Of a stretch of 64,000 nucleotides of DNA, positions 23,985 to 32,712 are shown piece after piece. Every line of letters begins with the position of its first letter. Within the stretch, counting starts at the first letter, position 1. Made by a program: the position numbers and the translations under genes. This DNA comes from Winogradskyella flava (GTDB lineage Bacteria > Bacteroidota > Bacteroidia > Flavobacteriales > Flavobacteriaceae), in the NCBI RefSeq assembly GCF_014243395.1, contig NZ_JACLCP010000002.1:620001-684000 (forward strand), written 5' to 3'. Under the pieces are notes generated by a model that was given only the letters and a program-made list of their open reading frames with translations, was not told the origin of the DNA and did not search any database.

Positions 23985-24746
23985 TTATTCTTTTCTTAGA
24001 TAAATATTACCTAACGAAGCTACTATCATTATACTAACACCGCCATCATTCAGTTTGCTTTTAATGGTTCTAGTAGATCTCATTTTATCTTCCTCTTCTT
24101 CACTATTTTCAACAGAGATTAATTCAAGATCTGTATATAATTCTCCTCTTGGAACTGATACTTCAATATCCGCTTTTGTATTTTCTGGTATTGTTATATC
24201 TATATCGCCATGAGAATTTATGATCGATATTGGAGAATTTTGACTCACCTCTTCAAATACTATAAACGTATTACCTCTAGCGTTTTCTACAATTACAGGG
24301 CCCTTTACGTTTATAATTTTAATATCACCTCTATTGGTCTTTGCTTCAACTTCGTTTTTAAAATCAGAAATATTAATATCATTATTAATACGACTCTCTA
24401 CAGAAATCTTTATTGTTTCTGGTAGATAAATCACTAGAGGGTCAGCTATTCTTGGTTGAAAACTCTCAACTCTAAGTGTACTATTGTTTTGTTCCACAAA
24501 CACATTAAAGTCTGTATTGTCTTTTCCAAAGGTGGGTTTTAAGCCCAAAGCACCTTTCTTGATATGCTTATTTTCTGAGTCAGAAATTAGTAGACTGGGA
24601 TTATTATGTGTCTTTAAGATTATCCTGGTATTAGCTATAATCTCAACTTTATCAATATCTTTTGTAGAATGCACATAATCTTGTGAAAAGCCATCAAAAA
24701 TTAAAAATATAATTGTAATTAGTGCTATTGGTTTTTTTAATTTCAT
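23985..24746 (-). CDS. DUF4097-like exported adhesin/head-domain protein
   Basis: This 253-residue protein has a signal peptide (about residues 1-21, ending GFSQ). The body is a right-handed beta-solenoid-like series of short strands (VEIIANTRIILKTHNNP, ISVESRINNDINISDF, VEAKTNRGDIKIINVKG, SIINSHGDIDITIPENT), the hallmark of DUF4097 / GIN-domain putative adhesins. It is the last gene of the sigma / anti-sigma operon (4 bases after the anti-sigma gene). In Bacteroidota such proteins are often encoded next to ECF systems and are thought to act at the envelope. The likely role is as an envelope-stress regulon member or output; ligand unknown. Confidence 0.82.
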   Translation of the reverse strand: MKLKKPIALITIIFLIFDGFSQDYVHSTKDIDKVEIIANTRIILKTHNNPSLLISDSENKHIKKGALGLKPTFGKDNTDFNVFVEQNNSTLRVESFQPRIADPLVIYLPETIKISVESRINNDINISDFKNEVEAKTNRGDIKIINVKGPVIVENARGNTFIVFEEVSQNSPISIINSHGDIDITIPENTKADIEVSVPRGELYTDLELISVENSEEEEDKMRSTRTIKSKLNDGGVSIMIVASLGNIYLRKE

Positions 24747-24750
24747 CTGT

Positions 24751-25539
24751 TTATATTAAATTTTTTAATTCAGATTTGAGTTGATCTTTAATGAAAATAG
24801 GTGTATTCTCATCATTAAGTAACTCTTTCATTTTTGGAATAGCGCGCATTTCCTTTATATAAGCTAATATTTCAATTAGCTCTATTTGCATACTCGTATT
24901 TTCTTCAGTTCTTAAGGCTTGTATATAAGCATTTTTAACCATGTTATTTTCTGAAAATCTTTCTAATGCTCTCGCAGCGGCCAGGCGGACATTAACCAAT
25001 TTATCATAGAGCATTTCATTAATTAAAGCATTTAAAATCTCATCATCTGGATTTTCTAATTCTTGGGAGTATTTAACAGCCTGAATGCGTTTACTGGCTG
25101 ATTCATTTTCCATAAGAGACAACGTGGCTATGGTTAGCATTTTTGTTTTTTCTTGCCTTAAAATAGCTATTTCATTTATTTGAGATGTATTCCTTTTGTA
25201 ACTACCAAACAAGTAACTAGAGATCATCAATAATAGCGCTGCAGCAACTTTTAGTATTGACTTAAGCAGTTTATTTTTTGGTTTTAACACTCTAGATTTA
25301 GAAATTTTTAAAACCTCTTTTTCTTTAGCCAACATATCGTTAAAAGCTAATTCCAAATCATTATCAGGAAGTTCTTCTTGAATCTGATTTATAGTATCAA
25401 TGAGATAAATAAATTCTTGGTGTATTTGAGTACAACTTGAGCAACTCTTAATATGTTCTTCAACTAATGTTTTACTTACATAATCTAAATTATTATCCTG
25501 ATAATAAGTAATAAGATATTTAATTTCTTTACAATTCAT
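24751..25539 (-). CDS. Anti-sigma factor with zinc-finger and HEAT-like repeats
   Basis: This 262-residue protein has an N-terminal zf-HC2 (ZAS) anti-sigma domain with Cys3 and the ligand set H29-x3-C33-x2-C36 (HIKSCSSC), which binds ECF sigma factors. One membrane helix follows near residues 90-110 (LLKSILKVAAALLLMISSYLFG). The periplasmic part contains alpha-helical repeats of HEAT type (ALINEMLYDKLVNVRLAAARALERF, split; then AYIQALRTEENTSMQIELIEIL and MRAIPKMKELLNDENTPIF). HEAT repeats are protein-binding solenoids, so here the sensor side may dock a protein partner, conceivably the DUF4097 protein. The gene overlaps the sigma factor gene by 11 bases. Confidence 0.9.
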   Translation of the reverse strand: MNCKEIKYLITYYQDNNLDYVSKTLVEEHIKSCSSCTQIHQEFIYLIDTINQIQEELPDNDLELAFNDMLAKEKEVLKISKSRVLKPKNKLLKSILKVAAALLLMISSYLFGSYKRNTSQINEIAILRQEKTKMLTIATLSLMENESASKRIQAVKYSQELENPDDEILNALINEMLYDKLVNVRLAAARALERFSENNMVKNAYIQALRTEENTSMQIELIEILAYIKEMRAIPKMKELLNDENTPIFIKDQLKSELKNLI

Positions 25540-26077
25540 GGTGTTTTGTCTTTAGAAAATAAGAATCCTTTAATTTCTGCATAGCTCTGTGCATTTTAGT
25601 TTTAACCGCACCTAAAGTAGAGTTAGTTATTTCGGCTATTTCGTGATATTTTAAGCCTTGATATTTTCCCATTACAATCAGTTCTCTATCACTATCGCTT
25701 AACTGATCTAGTGCAAAATTTAATTGCCTAATGCTACCCAAAGACTCCGACCTAGTATTATTTATTTTATAACTATCTTTTAAATCGTTGTCATTTAGTC
25801 GTTGCGTCTTATTTAGAATTTTGTAATGATCCTTACAAAGGTTTCTAGCTATGGCATAGAGCCAAGAAGAAAATTTGCTTTGTTTATAAGTTTCCCTATG
25901 TTTTAATACTTTATAAAAGACTTCTTGAGTTATATCTTTACTAAGATGTTTATCTCTAGTCATTTGGAAACAGAAATTATAAATCTTAATATGATAGCGT
26001 AGAAATAAATAGCGCATCATGTCTAGATTTCCTCCTACAACGAATTCCATTAATTCTTCGTCAGTTAAGTTTTCCAA
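25529..26077 (-). CDS. ECF-type RNA polymerase sigma factor
   Basis: This 182-residue sigma-70-family protein has region 2 (about 20-90) with LFLRYHIKIYNFCFQMTRD, DITQEVFYKVLKHRETYK and FSSWLYAIARNLCKDHYK, which binds the -10 element and core polymerase. Region 4 (about 118-172) has LNFALDQLSDSDRELIVMGK and the helix-turn-helix YHEIAEITNSTLGAVKTKMHRAMQKL. It is followed by its membrane anti-sigma factor with an 11-base overlap and by the DUF4097 gene, a classical three-gene regulatory operon. It probably autoregulates through the 336-base upstream gap, but no self-like promoter pair was identifiable by eye. Confidence 0.95.
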   Translation of the reverse strand: MENLTDEELMEFVVGGNLDMMRYLFLRYHIKIYNFCFQMTRDKHLSKDITQEVFYKVLKHRETYKQSKFSSWLYAIARNLCKDHYKILNKTQRLNDNDLKDSYKINNTRSESLGSIRQLNFALDQLSDSDRELIVMGKYQGLKYHEIAEITNSTLGAVKTKMHRAMQKLKDSYFLKTKHHEL

Positions 26078-26413
26078 TTGTGCAATTTTTAATCGCTTAT
26101 ATATGTAATACTGAAAAAAACAAAAAGGTTACATGAAAAGTGATTTTTAATTAAAGACTAAATATTATCACAACAGTTACACTCAAAATAATATGAATAG
26201 AATATAGTTTTCTATCTTAATTTTAATCTAGAAGTATGAATCGTAAAATAAAAATTAGATGGAGAGTTATTTTTTGCAAGTAACAACTACAACTTTAATG
26301 ATAAGAGTTAGTTTTAATGACCAACATTAAACGATACTGAAACAAGTTCAATTCAGGTCAGCGAAGTTAAATTTTTAAAACTTACAGGTCTATTCGTAAA
26401 TACACCAATGTTT
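26078..26413. other. Intergenic region, no gene seen
   Basis: This 336-base AT-rich gap lies upstream of the sigma operon and downstream of ytxJ, both transcribed leftward. It should hold the sigma operon promoter. The longest frames are under 20 codons and do not resemble the microprotein family. No repeats or hairpins of note. Confidence 0.5.
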
Positions 26414-26791
26414 TTAAAGAAATCTGGTTAAATCCATATCATTAATCCCACCATGAGACACATGTGCTACCACTACCCCATTTTTAATAACCAATAATTG
26501 CGGAGATTCGTGCAGTACTTGGAATTTATATCCTGTTTCATTGGACACCTCTCTATAGCTTAGCAAGTCCAGATAGTATAAATCGGCATTAAGATCCACA
26601 TCATAGTCAGCCACAAACTGGTTCATGACCATGCGGCTAATACCACAGCGTGTAGAGTGCTTAAAAATAAGCTGGGTCTTGGTTTTAGATTTTTCTTCAA
26701 TGTCATTGAGTTGCGCAACAGTATTAAGCGCAATCCATGGCAGTAATTTTTCTTCTTTGGGTTCAGACGACCCGAATAATTTTTTAAACAT
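26414..26791 (-). CDS. ytxJ: YtxJ/BrxC-type monothiol bacilliredoxin
   Basis: This 125-residue thioredoxin-fold protein has the conserved motif FKHSTRCGIS with a single active-site Cys (C49), as in bacilliredoxins that remove bacillithiol from oxidised protein thiols. The following VNADLYYLDLLSYREVSNETGYKF-like stretch (ADLYYLDLLSYREVSNE) and the cis-Pro region HESPQLLVIKNGVVVAHVSH are typical of the family. Bacillithiol-linked YtxJ proteins occur in Flavobacteriia. The N-terminus (MFKKLFGSSEPKEEK) is a short basic lead. Cytosolic. The gene stands alone, with dispersed repeats upstream. Confidence 0.92.
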   Translation of the reverse strand: MFKKLFGSSEPKEEKLLPWIALNTVAQLNDIEEKSKTKTQLIFKHSTRCGISRMVMNQFVADYDVDLNADLYYLDLLSYREVSNETGYKFQVLHESPQLLVIKNGVVVAHVSHGGINDMDLTRFL

Positions 26792-26806
26792 ATCTTATAT
26801 TTCTTT

Positions 26807-26951
26807 TTATGTCAGTTCGAGTGTTCCGACACAAGTCGGAATGCACTTCGACAAGCTTAGCAGAGCTGTCGAGAACCTAATTTATATTTCTTTGTCAGTT
26901 TGAGTGGTTTGGTTTTAGCCACAGCAAAAACCAAATTGTATCAAGAACCAA
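26807..26951. repeat. Two adjacent dispersed palindromic elements
   Basis: Two units in direct orientation begin GTCAGTTCGAGTG (26811) and GTCAGTTTGAGTGG (near 26894), each after TTATATTTCTTT. The first contains TTCCGAC/GTCGGAA, the 17-mer-like ACTTCGACAAGCTTAGC (26845-26861) and TCGAGAACC. The second contains TTGGTTTT/AAAACCAA and ends TCAAGAACC. Both sit between ytxJ and the ICMT-like gene. Confidence 0.65.
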
Positions 26952-27007
26952 TCAGAATCTTATTGCTATTTTTTCAAAAAATCCCTCGATGTGACAACGA
27001 TTCATCA

Positions 27008-27532
27008 TCAAAACCAACGATTCACAGTATTCATATACTCTAAATAATCAGCCTTAAAGTCTCTAGTTAGTCTCGGCTCTTCCACAAAAATTACAAAAAG
27101 ATGAAAAGCCACACCAACCAAAATCGTATATACTAAAAGTCGCATTGAACCAGTAAATATAACTTCACCTATCAATACCAACAGCATCCCAACATACATT
27201 GGGTTTCTAGAATACTTGTACAAACCTTTAACCACCAACGTCTTGGTTCTATGCGCTGGCGAAAGCGTTCCTCTGCCATCTACAATAAAGCGATATACGC
27301 AATATAAAGCAATGGCCAAACCTGAGATCATGATAACCAATCCAAGATAACTTAAAACGTTGAAATCGGTATTCAAAATGCTGCGTAATTGGTATCTTAT
27401 GAGCATATAAGGAATTAAACCCACCACAAGGCCTGGTTGCAATATAAAAAAGAACAGATTTTTAATATAGAGAGATAACATTGTTATTAAAAATAGACAA
27501 AACGTCACGCTATAGCGCACTAAATCAGACAT
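27008..27532 (-). CDS. ICMT/PEMT-family membrane methyltransferase
   Basis: This 174-residue integral membrane protein has about four to five hydrophobic helices (residues 8-30, 31-48, 60-82, 121-148). The SAM-binding signature of isoprenylcysteine carboxyl methyltransferase-like proteins is present: LVVKGLYKYSRNPMYVGMLL (GLYxxxRNPxY), followed by a helix and the late motif EEPRLTRDFKADYLEYMNTVNRW (E-E-x-x-L-x-x-x-F-x-x-x-Y). In bacteria the substrates are varied lipids or small molecules, so a specific role is not assigned. It is divergent from clpB with a 90-base gap. Confidence 0.9.
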   Translation of the reverse strand: MSDLVRYSVTFCLFLITMLSLYIKNLFFFILQPGLVVGLIPYMLIRYQLRSILNTDFNVLSYLGLVIMISGLAIALYCVYRFIVDGRGTLSPAHRTKTLVVKGLYKYSRNPMYVGMLLVLIGEVIFTGSMRLLVYTILVGVAFHLFVIFVEEPRLTRDFKADYLEYMNTVNRWF

Positions 27533-27545
27533 TTTGTCGTTTTTT

Positions 27546-27569
27546 TCTTACCCATTCGCCTTGGTAAGA
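27546..27569. promoter_or_regulatory. Inverted repeat TCTTACC-N10-GGTAAGA between divergent genes
   Basis: Perfect 7-bp arms with a 10-base spacer lie 53 bases upstream of the clpB start and 13 bases upstream of the divergent methyltransferase start. It is a candidate operator for the heat-shock gene. It is not the CIRCE element, whose arms are different and longer. Confidence 0.4.
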
Positions 27570-27622
27570 TTATTGACTAAAGATAAGCAAACACAACAAA
27601 AAAATTGATTAATACATAAAAG

Positions 27623-30229
27623 ATGAATTTTAATAATTATACAATCAAATCACAAGAAGCTATACAGCAAGCACAGGAGCTTGCCCAAGGCTTTGGTCAT
27701 CAACAAATAGAAAATGAGCACATTTTCAAGGCCCTTTTCGATGTTGATGAGAACGTATTGCCATTCTTACTTAAAAAACTGAATGTCAATGTATCCATGC
27801 TGCAACAAATCTTGGATAAAGAGTTGGAAAGCTTTTCCAAAGTATCTGGAGGCGATATTATGCTCTCTCGTGAAGCGAGTAAAGCACTGAACGAAGCATC
27901 CATCATTGCTAAAAAAATGAATGATGACTTTGTGTCTATTGAACACTTGGTCTTAGCAGTTTTTAAATCCAAAAGTAAGACTGCACAAATTCTTAAGGAT
28001 CAAGGTGTGACTGAAAAGGGTTTAAACTCCGCCATAGAAGAATTACGTAAAGGCGATCGCGTCACATCACAAAGTCAAGAAGATACTTATAACTCATTAA
28101 ACAAATATGCCAAGAACTTAAACCAGATGGCCAGTGACGGAAAACTGGATCCTGTAATTGGACGTGATGAGGAGATTCGTAGAATTCTTCAGATTTTATC
28201 ACGACGTACCAAAAACAATCCAATCTTGGTCGGTGAGCCTGGTACTGGTAAAACCGCAATTGCAGAAGGTTTGGCACACAGAATCATCGATGGTGATGTC
28301 CCAGAAAATTTAAAGGACAAGCAAATCTTTGCTTTAGATATGGGCGCATTGATTGCTGGTGCCAAATTTAAAGGTGAATTCGAAGAACGATTAAAGGCCG
28401 TCATTAAGGAAGTGACGACGAGCGATGGTGATATCGTACTCTTTATTGATGAAATTCACGCCCTTGTTGGTGCTGGCGGTGGACAAGGCGCTATGGATGC
28501 CGCAAACATTCTAAAGCCAGCTTTAGCAAGAGGTGAGCTCAGAGCTATTGGAGCAACAACACTAGATGAATACCAAAAGTACTTTGAACAAGACAAGGCT
28601 TTAGAGCGACGTTTTCAAAAAGTCAATGTCGATGAACCAGATACTGAAAGCGCCATTTCCATTCTTCGTGGTATTAAAGAAAAGTACGAAACACATCACA
28701 AGGTGCGTATTAAAGATGAAGCGATTATTGGTGCTGTAGAGTTATCCAACAGATACATTACCAATAGATTCTTACCAGATAAGGCGATTGATCTTATGGA
28801 CGAAGCAGCTTCTAAACTCCGCATGGAAATCAATTCCAAACCAGAGGAACTCGATGTTCTGGATCGAAAGATTATGCAGTTGGAAATTGAGCATGAAGCT
28901 ATAAAAAGAGAGAAAGATGAAACCAAATTAAAGTCTTTAAAGGCTGAACTGGCAAATCTTAAGGAGGAGCGTAACGAGTTAAATGCTAAATGGAGATCTG
29001 AAAAGGAAACGGTTGAAAACGTTCAGAATATAAAGCAAGACATCGAAAATTATAAACTTGAAGCCGAACGTGCCGAGCGTGAAGGGGATTATGGTAAGGT
29101 TGCTGAAATCCGCTATGGAAAAATTAAGGAAGCCACTGAAAAGCTTGAAGCACAGCAAGCTATTCTGGCAAATCAGAAAGACACCTCATTAATTAAAGAG
29201 GAAGTCACGTATGAAGATATCGCAGATGTAGTGGCGAAATGGACAGGTATTCCTGTCACCAAAATGATTCAGAGTGAGCGTGAAAAATTACTGAAGCTTG
29301 AAGATGAATTACACAGACGTGTGGTTGGTCAAGAAGAAGCTATCGAGGCAGTGAGTGATGCTGTAAGACGTTCTAGAGCTGGTTTACAAAACCCACAAAA
29401 ACCCATCGGAACGTTCTTGTTCTTGGGTACAACTGGTGTTGGTAAAACAGAATTGGCAAAAGCTTTAGCGGAATATCTATTCGATGATGAAAATGCCATG
29501 ACCCGAATCGATATGAGTGAGTATCAAGAACGACATGCCGTGAGTCGATTGGTTGGTGCACCTCCAGGATATGTTGGTTATGACGAAGGTGGTCAGTTAA
29601 CAGAAGCTGTAAGACGTAAGCCCTATTCGGTCGTATTGTTGGATGAGATTGAAAAAGCACATCCAGATACCTTCAACATTCTATTGCAAGTTTTGGATGA
29701 AGGCCGTTTAACCGATAACAAAGGTCGTATTGCAGACTTTAAGAACACCATTATCATAATGACTTCAAATATGGGAAGTCATATCATTCAGGAGCGTTTC
29801 CAAGCGACAAAAGATATACCATCGGCAATGGAAGCTGCTAAGGTAGATGTTCTTGGTTTATTAAAACAAACGGTACGACCAGAGTTTTTAAACCGTATTG
29901 ATGATACTATCATGTTCACACCTCTAAGCAAAGAGCATATTGTGGATATCGTAGATCTTCAACTGAAAGGCATTACCAAAATGATCGCACAACAAGGCAT
30001 TACGTTTGATGCTACTCCAGAAGCTAAAGCATATTTGGCTGATAAGGGTTATAATCCAGAATATGGTGCAAGACCTGTAAAACGTGTGATTCAAAAAGAA
30101 GTACTGAATCAGCTGAGCAAAGAGATTTTAGCAGGGCGAGTAACAACGGACAGCATCATTCTATTGGATGAATTTGATGAAAAACTGGTCTTTAGAAATC
30201 AAGGTGACCTTGTTGTAGAAGAGTTATAA
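27623..30229 (+). CDS. clpB: ATP-dependent disaggregase ClpB
   Basis: This 868-residue protein has the full ClpB layout and the usual length. The N-domain (1-145) contains two Clp repeats. NBD1 has Walker A GEPGTGKT (204-211), Walker [18 protein letters not shown] residues and an RRFQKV arginine-finger region. The long coiled-coil middle domain (about 405-530) starts near [23 protein letters not shown]2 has Walker A GTTGVGKT (602-609), [13 protein letters not shown] and the [10 protein letters not shown] sensor-2 motif. ClpB is a hexameric chaperone that threads aggregated proteins with DnaK. It is monocistronic with a terminator 50 bases later. No defects seen. Confidence 0.98.
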   Translation: MNFNNYTIKSQEAIQQAQELAQGFGHQQIENEHIFKALFDVDENVLPFLLKKLNVNVSMLQQILDKELESFSKVSGGDIMLSREASKALNEASIIAKKMNDDFVSIEHLVLAVFKSKSKTAQILKDQGVTEKGLNSAIEELRKGDRVTSQSQEDTYNSLNKYAKNLNQMASDGKLDPVIGRDEEIRRILQILSRRTKNNPILVGEPGTGKTAIAEGLAHRIIDGDVPENLKDKQIFALDMGALIAGAKFKGEFEERLKAVIKEVTTSDGDIVLFIDEIHALVGAGGGQGAMDAANILKPALARGELRAIGATTLDEYQKYFEQDKALERRFQKVNVDEPDTESAISILRGIKEKYETHHKVRIKDEAIIGAVELSNRYITNRFLPDKAIDLMDEAASKLRMEINSKPEELDVLDRKIMQLEIEHEAIKREKDETKLKSLKAELANLKEERNELNAKWRSEKETVENVQNIKQDIENYKLEAERAEREGDYGKVAEIRYGKIKEATEKLEAQQAILANQKDTSLIKEEVTYEDIADVVAKWTGIPVTKMIQSEREKLLKLEDELHRRVVGQEEAIEAVSDAVRRSRAGLQNPQKPIGTFLFLGTTGVGKTELAKALAEYLFDDENAMTRIDMSEYQERHAVSRLVGAPPGYVGYDEGGQLTEAVRRKPYSVVLLDEIEKAHPDTFNILLQVLDEGRLTDNKGRIADFKNTIIIMTSNMGSHIIQERFQATKDIPSAMEAAKVDVLGLLKQTVRPEFLNRIDDTIMFTPLSKEHIVDIVDLQLKGITKMIAQQGITFDATPEAKAYLADKGYNPEYGARPVKRVIQKEVLNQLSKEILAGRVTTDSIILLDEFDEKLVFRNQGDLVVEEL

Positions 30230-30281
30230 ACAGACTGTAACAATATAGTCTTTAATCAGTCTTTATAGTGATTGGTTGGTT

Positions 30282-30340
30282 AAAGCAACACTGAAATGAA
30301 TTCGAAAAGCTATCGGATTTTGGATGTGTTGCTTTCCTTT
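30282..30340 (+). terminator. Long-loop terminator after clpB
   Basis: AAAGCAACAC (30282-30291) pairs exactly with GTGTTGCTTT (30326-30335) across a 34-base loop, followed by CCTTTTT. Confidence 0.65.
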
Positions 30341-30394
30341 TTGTAACAAACCCGCAATTTAGCCTACAAACATTTCAGCATTAAAACTTATACC

Positions 30395-31258
30395 ATGAAA
30401 CGCATTATTTCTTTATTTGTTATGGCATTCCTGTCAATATTTTCAATAAAAGGGCAAGAATTGGAAAATTCGACCTTATGGAAGATTGATGGCAATGGCC
30501 TAGAAAAACCATCCTATCTTTTTGGAACCATTCATATAACTTGCGATGCCACCTTAGAAGATGATGTCAAAAAAGCTTTAGATGAAACGACTCAGCTTGT
30601 CCTGGAATTAGATATGGACGATCCGAGTATGCAAACCAAAATGATGCAAGGCATGTATATGAAGGATGGAAAAACACTTAAGGATTTAGTTTCAGAAGAA
30701 GATTATAAAGCGATTGATTCCTTATTTATGGATAATATGGGGATGCCTGTCAAATTGTTTGAAAATGTAAAGCCATTTTTATTGACTGCCATGCTCTATC
30801 CTCAATTATTGGATTGCCCTATGCAATCTTTTGAAACTGAACTCATGAATGCCGCACAGGCACAAGGAGAAGAGATTAAAGGCTTAGAAACCATTGAAGA
30901 ACAATTAAAAGTCTTTGATGACATTCCATATACTGATCAAGCGGCAGACTTGGTGAGAAGTGCTAAGGATAATATGGCACATGATAAAAAGATGTTTAGT
31001 AAAATGTATAAAGTATATGATGAGGAGAATATTACGAAAATGTTAGATATGATGAATGATGAAAATACCATTTCGGTCTCTCAATATCAAGACCTACTAC
31101 TCGCCAATAGAAATAAAAATTGGATTTCCAAAATTGGTGACTATGCCAAAGAACAGCCAACATTCTTTGGTGTTGGCGCAGGTCATTTGGCAGGAGAAAA
31201 TGGTGTTATCAAACTACTGAGAAAAGCAGGATATACAGTAACGGCAGTTACTGAATGA
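30395..31258 (+). CDS. TraB/GumN-family protein
   Basis: This 287-residue exported protein has a signal peptide (residues 1-20, ending SIKGQ). The TraB/GumN signature begins directly after it (LWKIDGNGLEKPSYLFGTIHI) with the GT-x-H motif, then LVLELDMDD, a long helical middle, and near the end GVGAGHLAGENGVIKLLRKAGY (split: GVGAGHLAGENG, VIKLLRKAGY). The Gly-x-His and Glu residues are the conserved metal/active-site-like residues shared with Tiki-type metalloproteases, but protease activity in bacterial members is not established. The long palindrome after the stop codon contains the TetR operator of the next gene and could also end this transcript. Confidence 0.9.
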   Translation: MKRIISLFVMAFLSIFSIKGQELENSTLWKIDGNGLEKPSYLFGTIHITCDATLEDDVKKALDETTQLVLELDMDDPSMQTKMMQGMYMKDGKTLKDLVSEEDYKAIDSLFMDNMGMPVKLFENVKPFLLTAMLYPQLLDCPMQSFETELMNAAQAQGEEIKGLETIEEQLKVFDDIPYTDQAADLVRSAKDNMAHDKKMFSKMYKVYDEENITKMLDMMNDENTISVSQYQDLLLANRNKNWISKIGDYAKEQPTFFGVGAGHLAGENGVIKLLRKAGYTVTAVTE

Positions 31259-31282
31259 CATCATAACACATCAGATACTTAA

Positions 31283-31328
31283 AAATGTAGTAAAAAATAT
31301 ACCGTTTGGTATATTTTTTACTACATTT
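31283..31328. promoter_or_regulatory. TetR operator in a 21-bp-arm palindrome upstream of tetR
   Basis: Bases 31283-31303 and 31308-31328 are exact reverse complements around GTTT. The core ATATACC-GTTT-GGTATAT is the same as the site at 31951-31970 except for the centre, and it fits TetR-type operators. It ends 8 bases before the regulator ATG, so binding would block the promoter. The 21-bp arms could also fold as a terminator for the preceding gene. Confidence 0.85.
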
Positions 31329-31336
31329 GTTATTGT

Positions 31337-31933
31337 ATGCTTACAAAGTCTCAACATACCACACAGTATATTCTAGAAATCGTAGCACCTATTTTTAATA
31401 AACATGGCTATGCTGCAACAAGCCTCAGTGACTTAACCTCAGCGACTGGGCTCACTAAAGGCGCCATATATGGTAACTTTAAAAACAAGGAAGAATTGGC
31501 CATAGCCGCTTTTAAGCATACTGTAAAAAAGTTGATGTCCTTAATTGCAGAACACCTTAACCAGAGCGACTCTCCGATTCAAAAATTATATCTGATTGCA
31601 GATTTTTATAGAAATTATTACAAACTGAGCAAGACTTATGGTGGTTGCCCAGTTTTAAACATTGGTGTAGATGCCAATAACCAAAACTCGGAGCTTTTAG
31701 AAAAAGTACGTATAGTCATAGAGCGCATTCAAGATCAAGTAGCAACAATTATTGAAGATGGTATCGAAGCTGGAGAAATTTCTACAGAAATAAACGCTAT
31801 GCAATATGCCAAACGATTAGACTCCATGATACAAGGAGCTATTTTTATGACCTACACTATGGATGATGATTTTTACATGCACGATAGCATGAATCAAATT
31901 GAGGATATGATTACTAACGAATTAAAAGCATAA
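31337..31933 (+). CDS. TetR-family transcriptional repressor
   Basis: This 198-residue regulator has an N-terminal helix-turn-helix (residues about 10-55) containing GYAATSLSDLTSATGLTKGAIYGNFKNKEEL, the TetR signature (split: YAATSLSDLTSATGL, TKGAIYGNFKNKEEL). The C-terminal ligand domain has GGCPVLNIGVDANNQNSELLEKV, resembling regulators of acyl-CoA or unsaturated-acid metabolism with a GGCxxxN motif. Operator palindromes with nearly identical cores lie just upstream and between it and the thioesterase, so it should repress itself and the next gene. The inducer is perhaps an acyl-CoA or related compound (inference). Confidence 0.95.
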   Translation: MLTKSQHTTQYILEIVAPIFNKHGYAATSLSDLTSATGLTKGAIYGNFKNKEELAIAAFKHTVKKLMSLIAEHLNQSDSPIQKLYLIADFYRNYYKLSKTYGGCPVLNIGVDANNQNSELLEKVRIVIERIQDQVATIIEDGIEAGEISTEINAMQYAKRLDSMIQGAIFMTYTMDDDFYMHDSMNQIEDMITNELKA

Positions 31934-31950
31934 TAATTTTTTTAACCAAT

Positions 31951-31970
31951 AATATACCGATTGGTATATT
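31951..31970. promoter_or_regulatory. TetR operator upstream of the thioesterase
   Basis: AATATACC-GATT-GGTATATT is a perfect 8-bp-arm palindrome that differs from the site at 31283-31328 only in one centre base over the 20-base core. It lies 15 bases before the thioesterase start, so this gene has its own TetR-controlled promoter. Confidence 0.88.
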
Positions 31971-31985
31971 TTAAATCAAATAAAA

Positions 31986-32474
31986 ATGAATTTACCTAAA
32001 GTAGTAGAAAGCAAAGCAAAAATTAGATTTCAGGATTGTGATCCATTTAATCATTTAAACAATGGCAAATACACGGATTATTTCATGAATCATCGTGAAG
32101 ATGAACTTATAACCAATTACGATATAGACATCTATAAAATGGCAAGACTAGAAGGGAAAAGTTGGGTATCTAGCACCAATCAGATCGCTTATTTGAGACC
32201 AGCTTTGCTAATGGAAACCGTAGTTATCGAATCGCAATTGATTTATTTTGATGACAGCAACTTAAGAGCTGAAATGCGCATGTATAATGAAGACAAAAGT
32301 CATTTAAAAGCCATTATCTGGTGTGGATTTGTTCACTATAATTTACTAAACCAAAAGCGTGAAATACATTCCGACGACATGTTGGCACTCTTTAAAAGCA
32401 TTTTAAATCCTGTTAACGCAAATTCTTTTGAAGAGCGTCTCCTTCATTTAAAATCTAAAAAGCAAGTTCACTAA
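31986..32474 (+). CDS. Acyl-CoA thioesterase, 4HBT hotdog family
   Basis: This 162-residue hotdog-fold protein has the family signature near residues 14-31: RFQDCDPFNHLNNGKYTDYF, with the catalytic Asp of the D-x-N-H-x-N pattern (here DPFNHLNN). The rest has the central helix region (YIDIYKMARLEGKSWVSS-like) and strands (QIAYLRPALLMETVVIESQLIYFDD). Such enzymes hydrolyse acyl-CoA or aryl-CoA thioesters. Its operator and adjacent TetR point to induced detoxification or turnover of a specific acyl-CoA. Confidence 0.9.
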   Translation: MNLPKVVESKAKIRFQDCDPFNHLNNGKYTDYFMNHREDELITNYDIDIYKMARLEGKSWVSSTNQIAYLRPALLMETVVIESQLIYFDDSNLRAEMRMYNEDKSHLKAIIWCGFVHYNLLNQKREIHSDDMLALFKSILNPVNANSFEERLLHLKSKKQVH

Positions 32475-32712
32475 AGCTTCAACTACTTTAATGTTCATTT
32501 TCAATCAATTATAAGTTTGAAAATAAATTATTCGACGAAATGCACAATAAAATTTAACTTTTAACATTCATTTTAACGGATTAATCATTAATTTTATAGA
32601 GCTATTTAATTCCAACAAGACTTAAGACATAATTAAACTTGTCTAGTATTCCCTCAAAATAATAAGGGAATTACTGTAGTTGTTTTTTTGTCAAAACCCT
32701 ACTTATAAATAC

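Noticed and set aside
26165..26280. Short frame (MNRKIKIRWRVIFCK) upstream of the sigma operon
   Set aside because: Only 15 codons, no homologue in the window, no consistent start signal.
32648..32671. ATTCCCT ... AGGGAAT hairpin before deoC considered as a terminator
   Set aside because: Its 10-base loop and lack of a following T run do not support termination; it was left unannotated.
32680..32712. TTG start extending deoC
   Set aside because: The 11 added residues are unlike DeoC; ATG 32713 gives the standard beginning and length.
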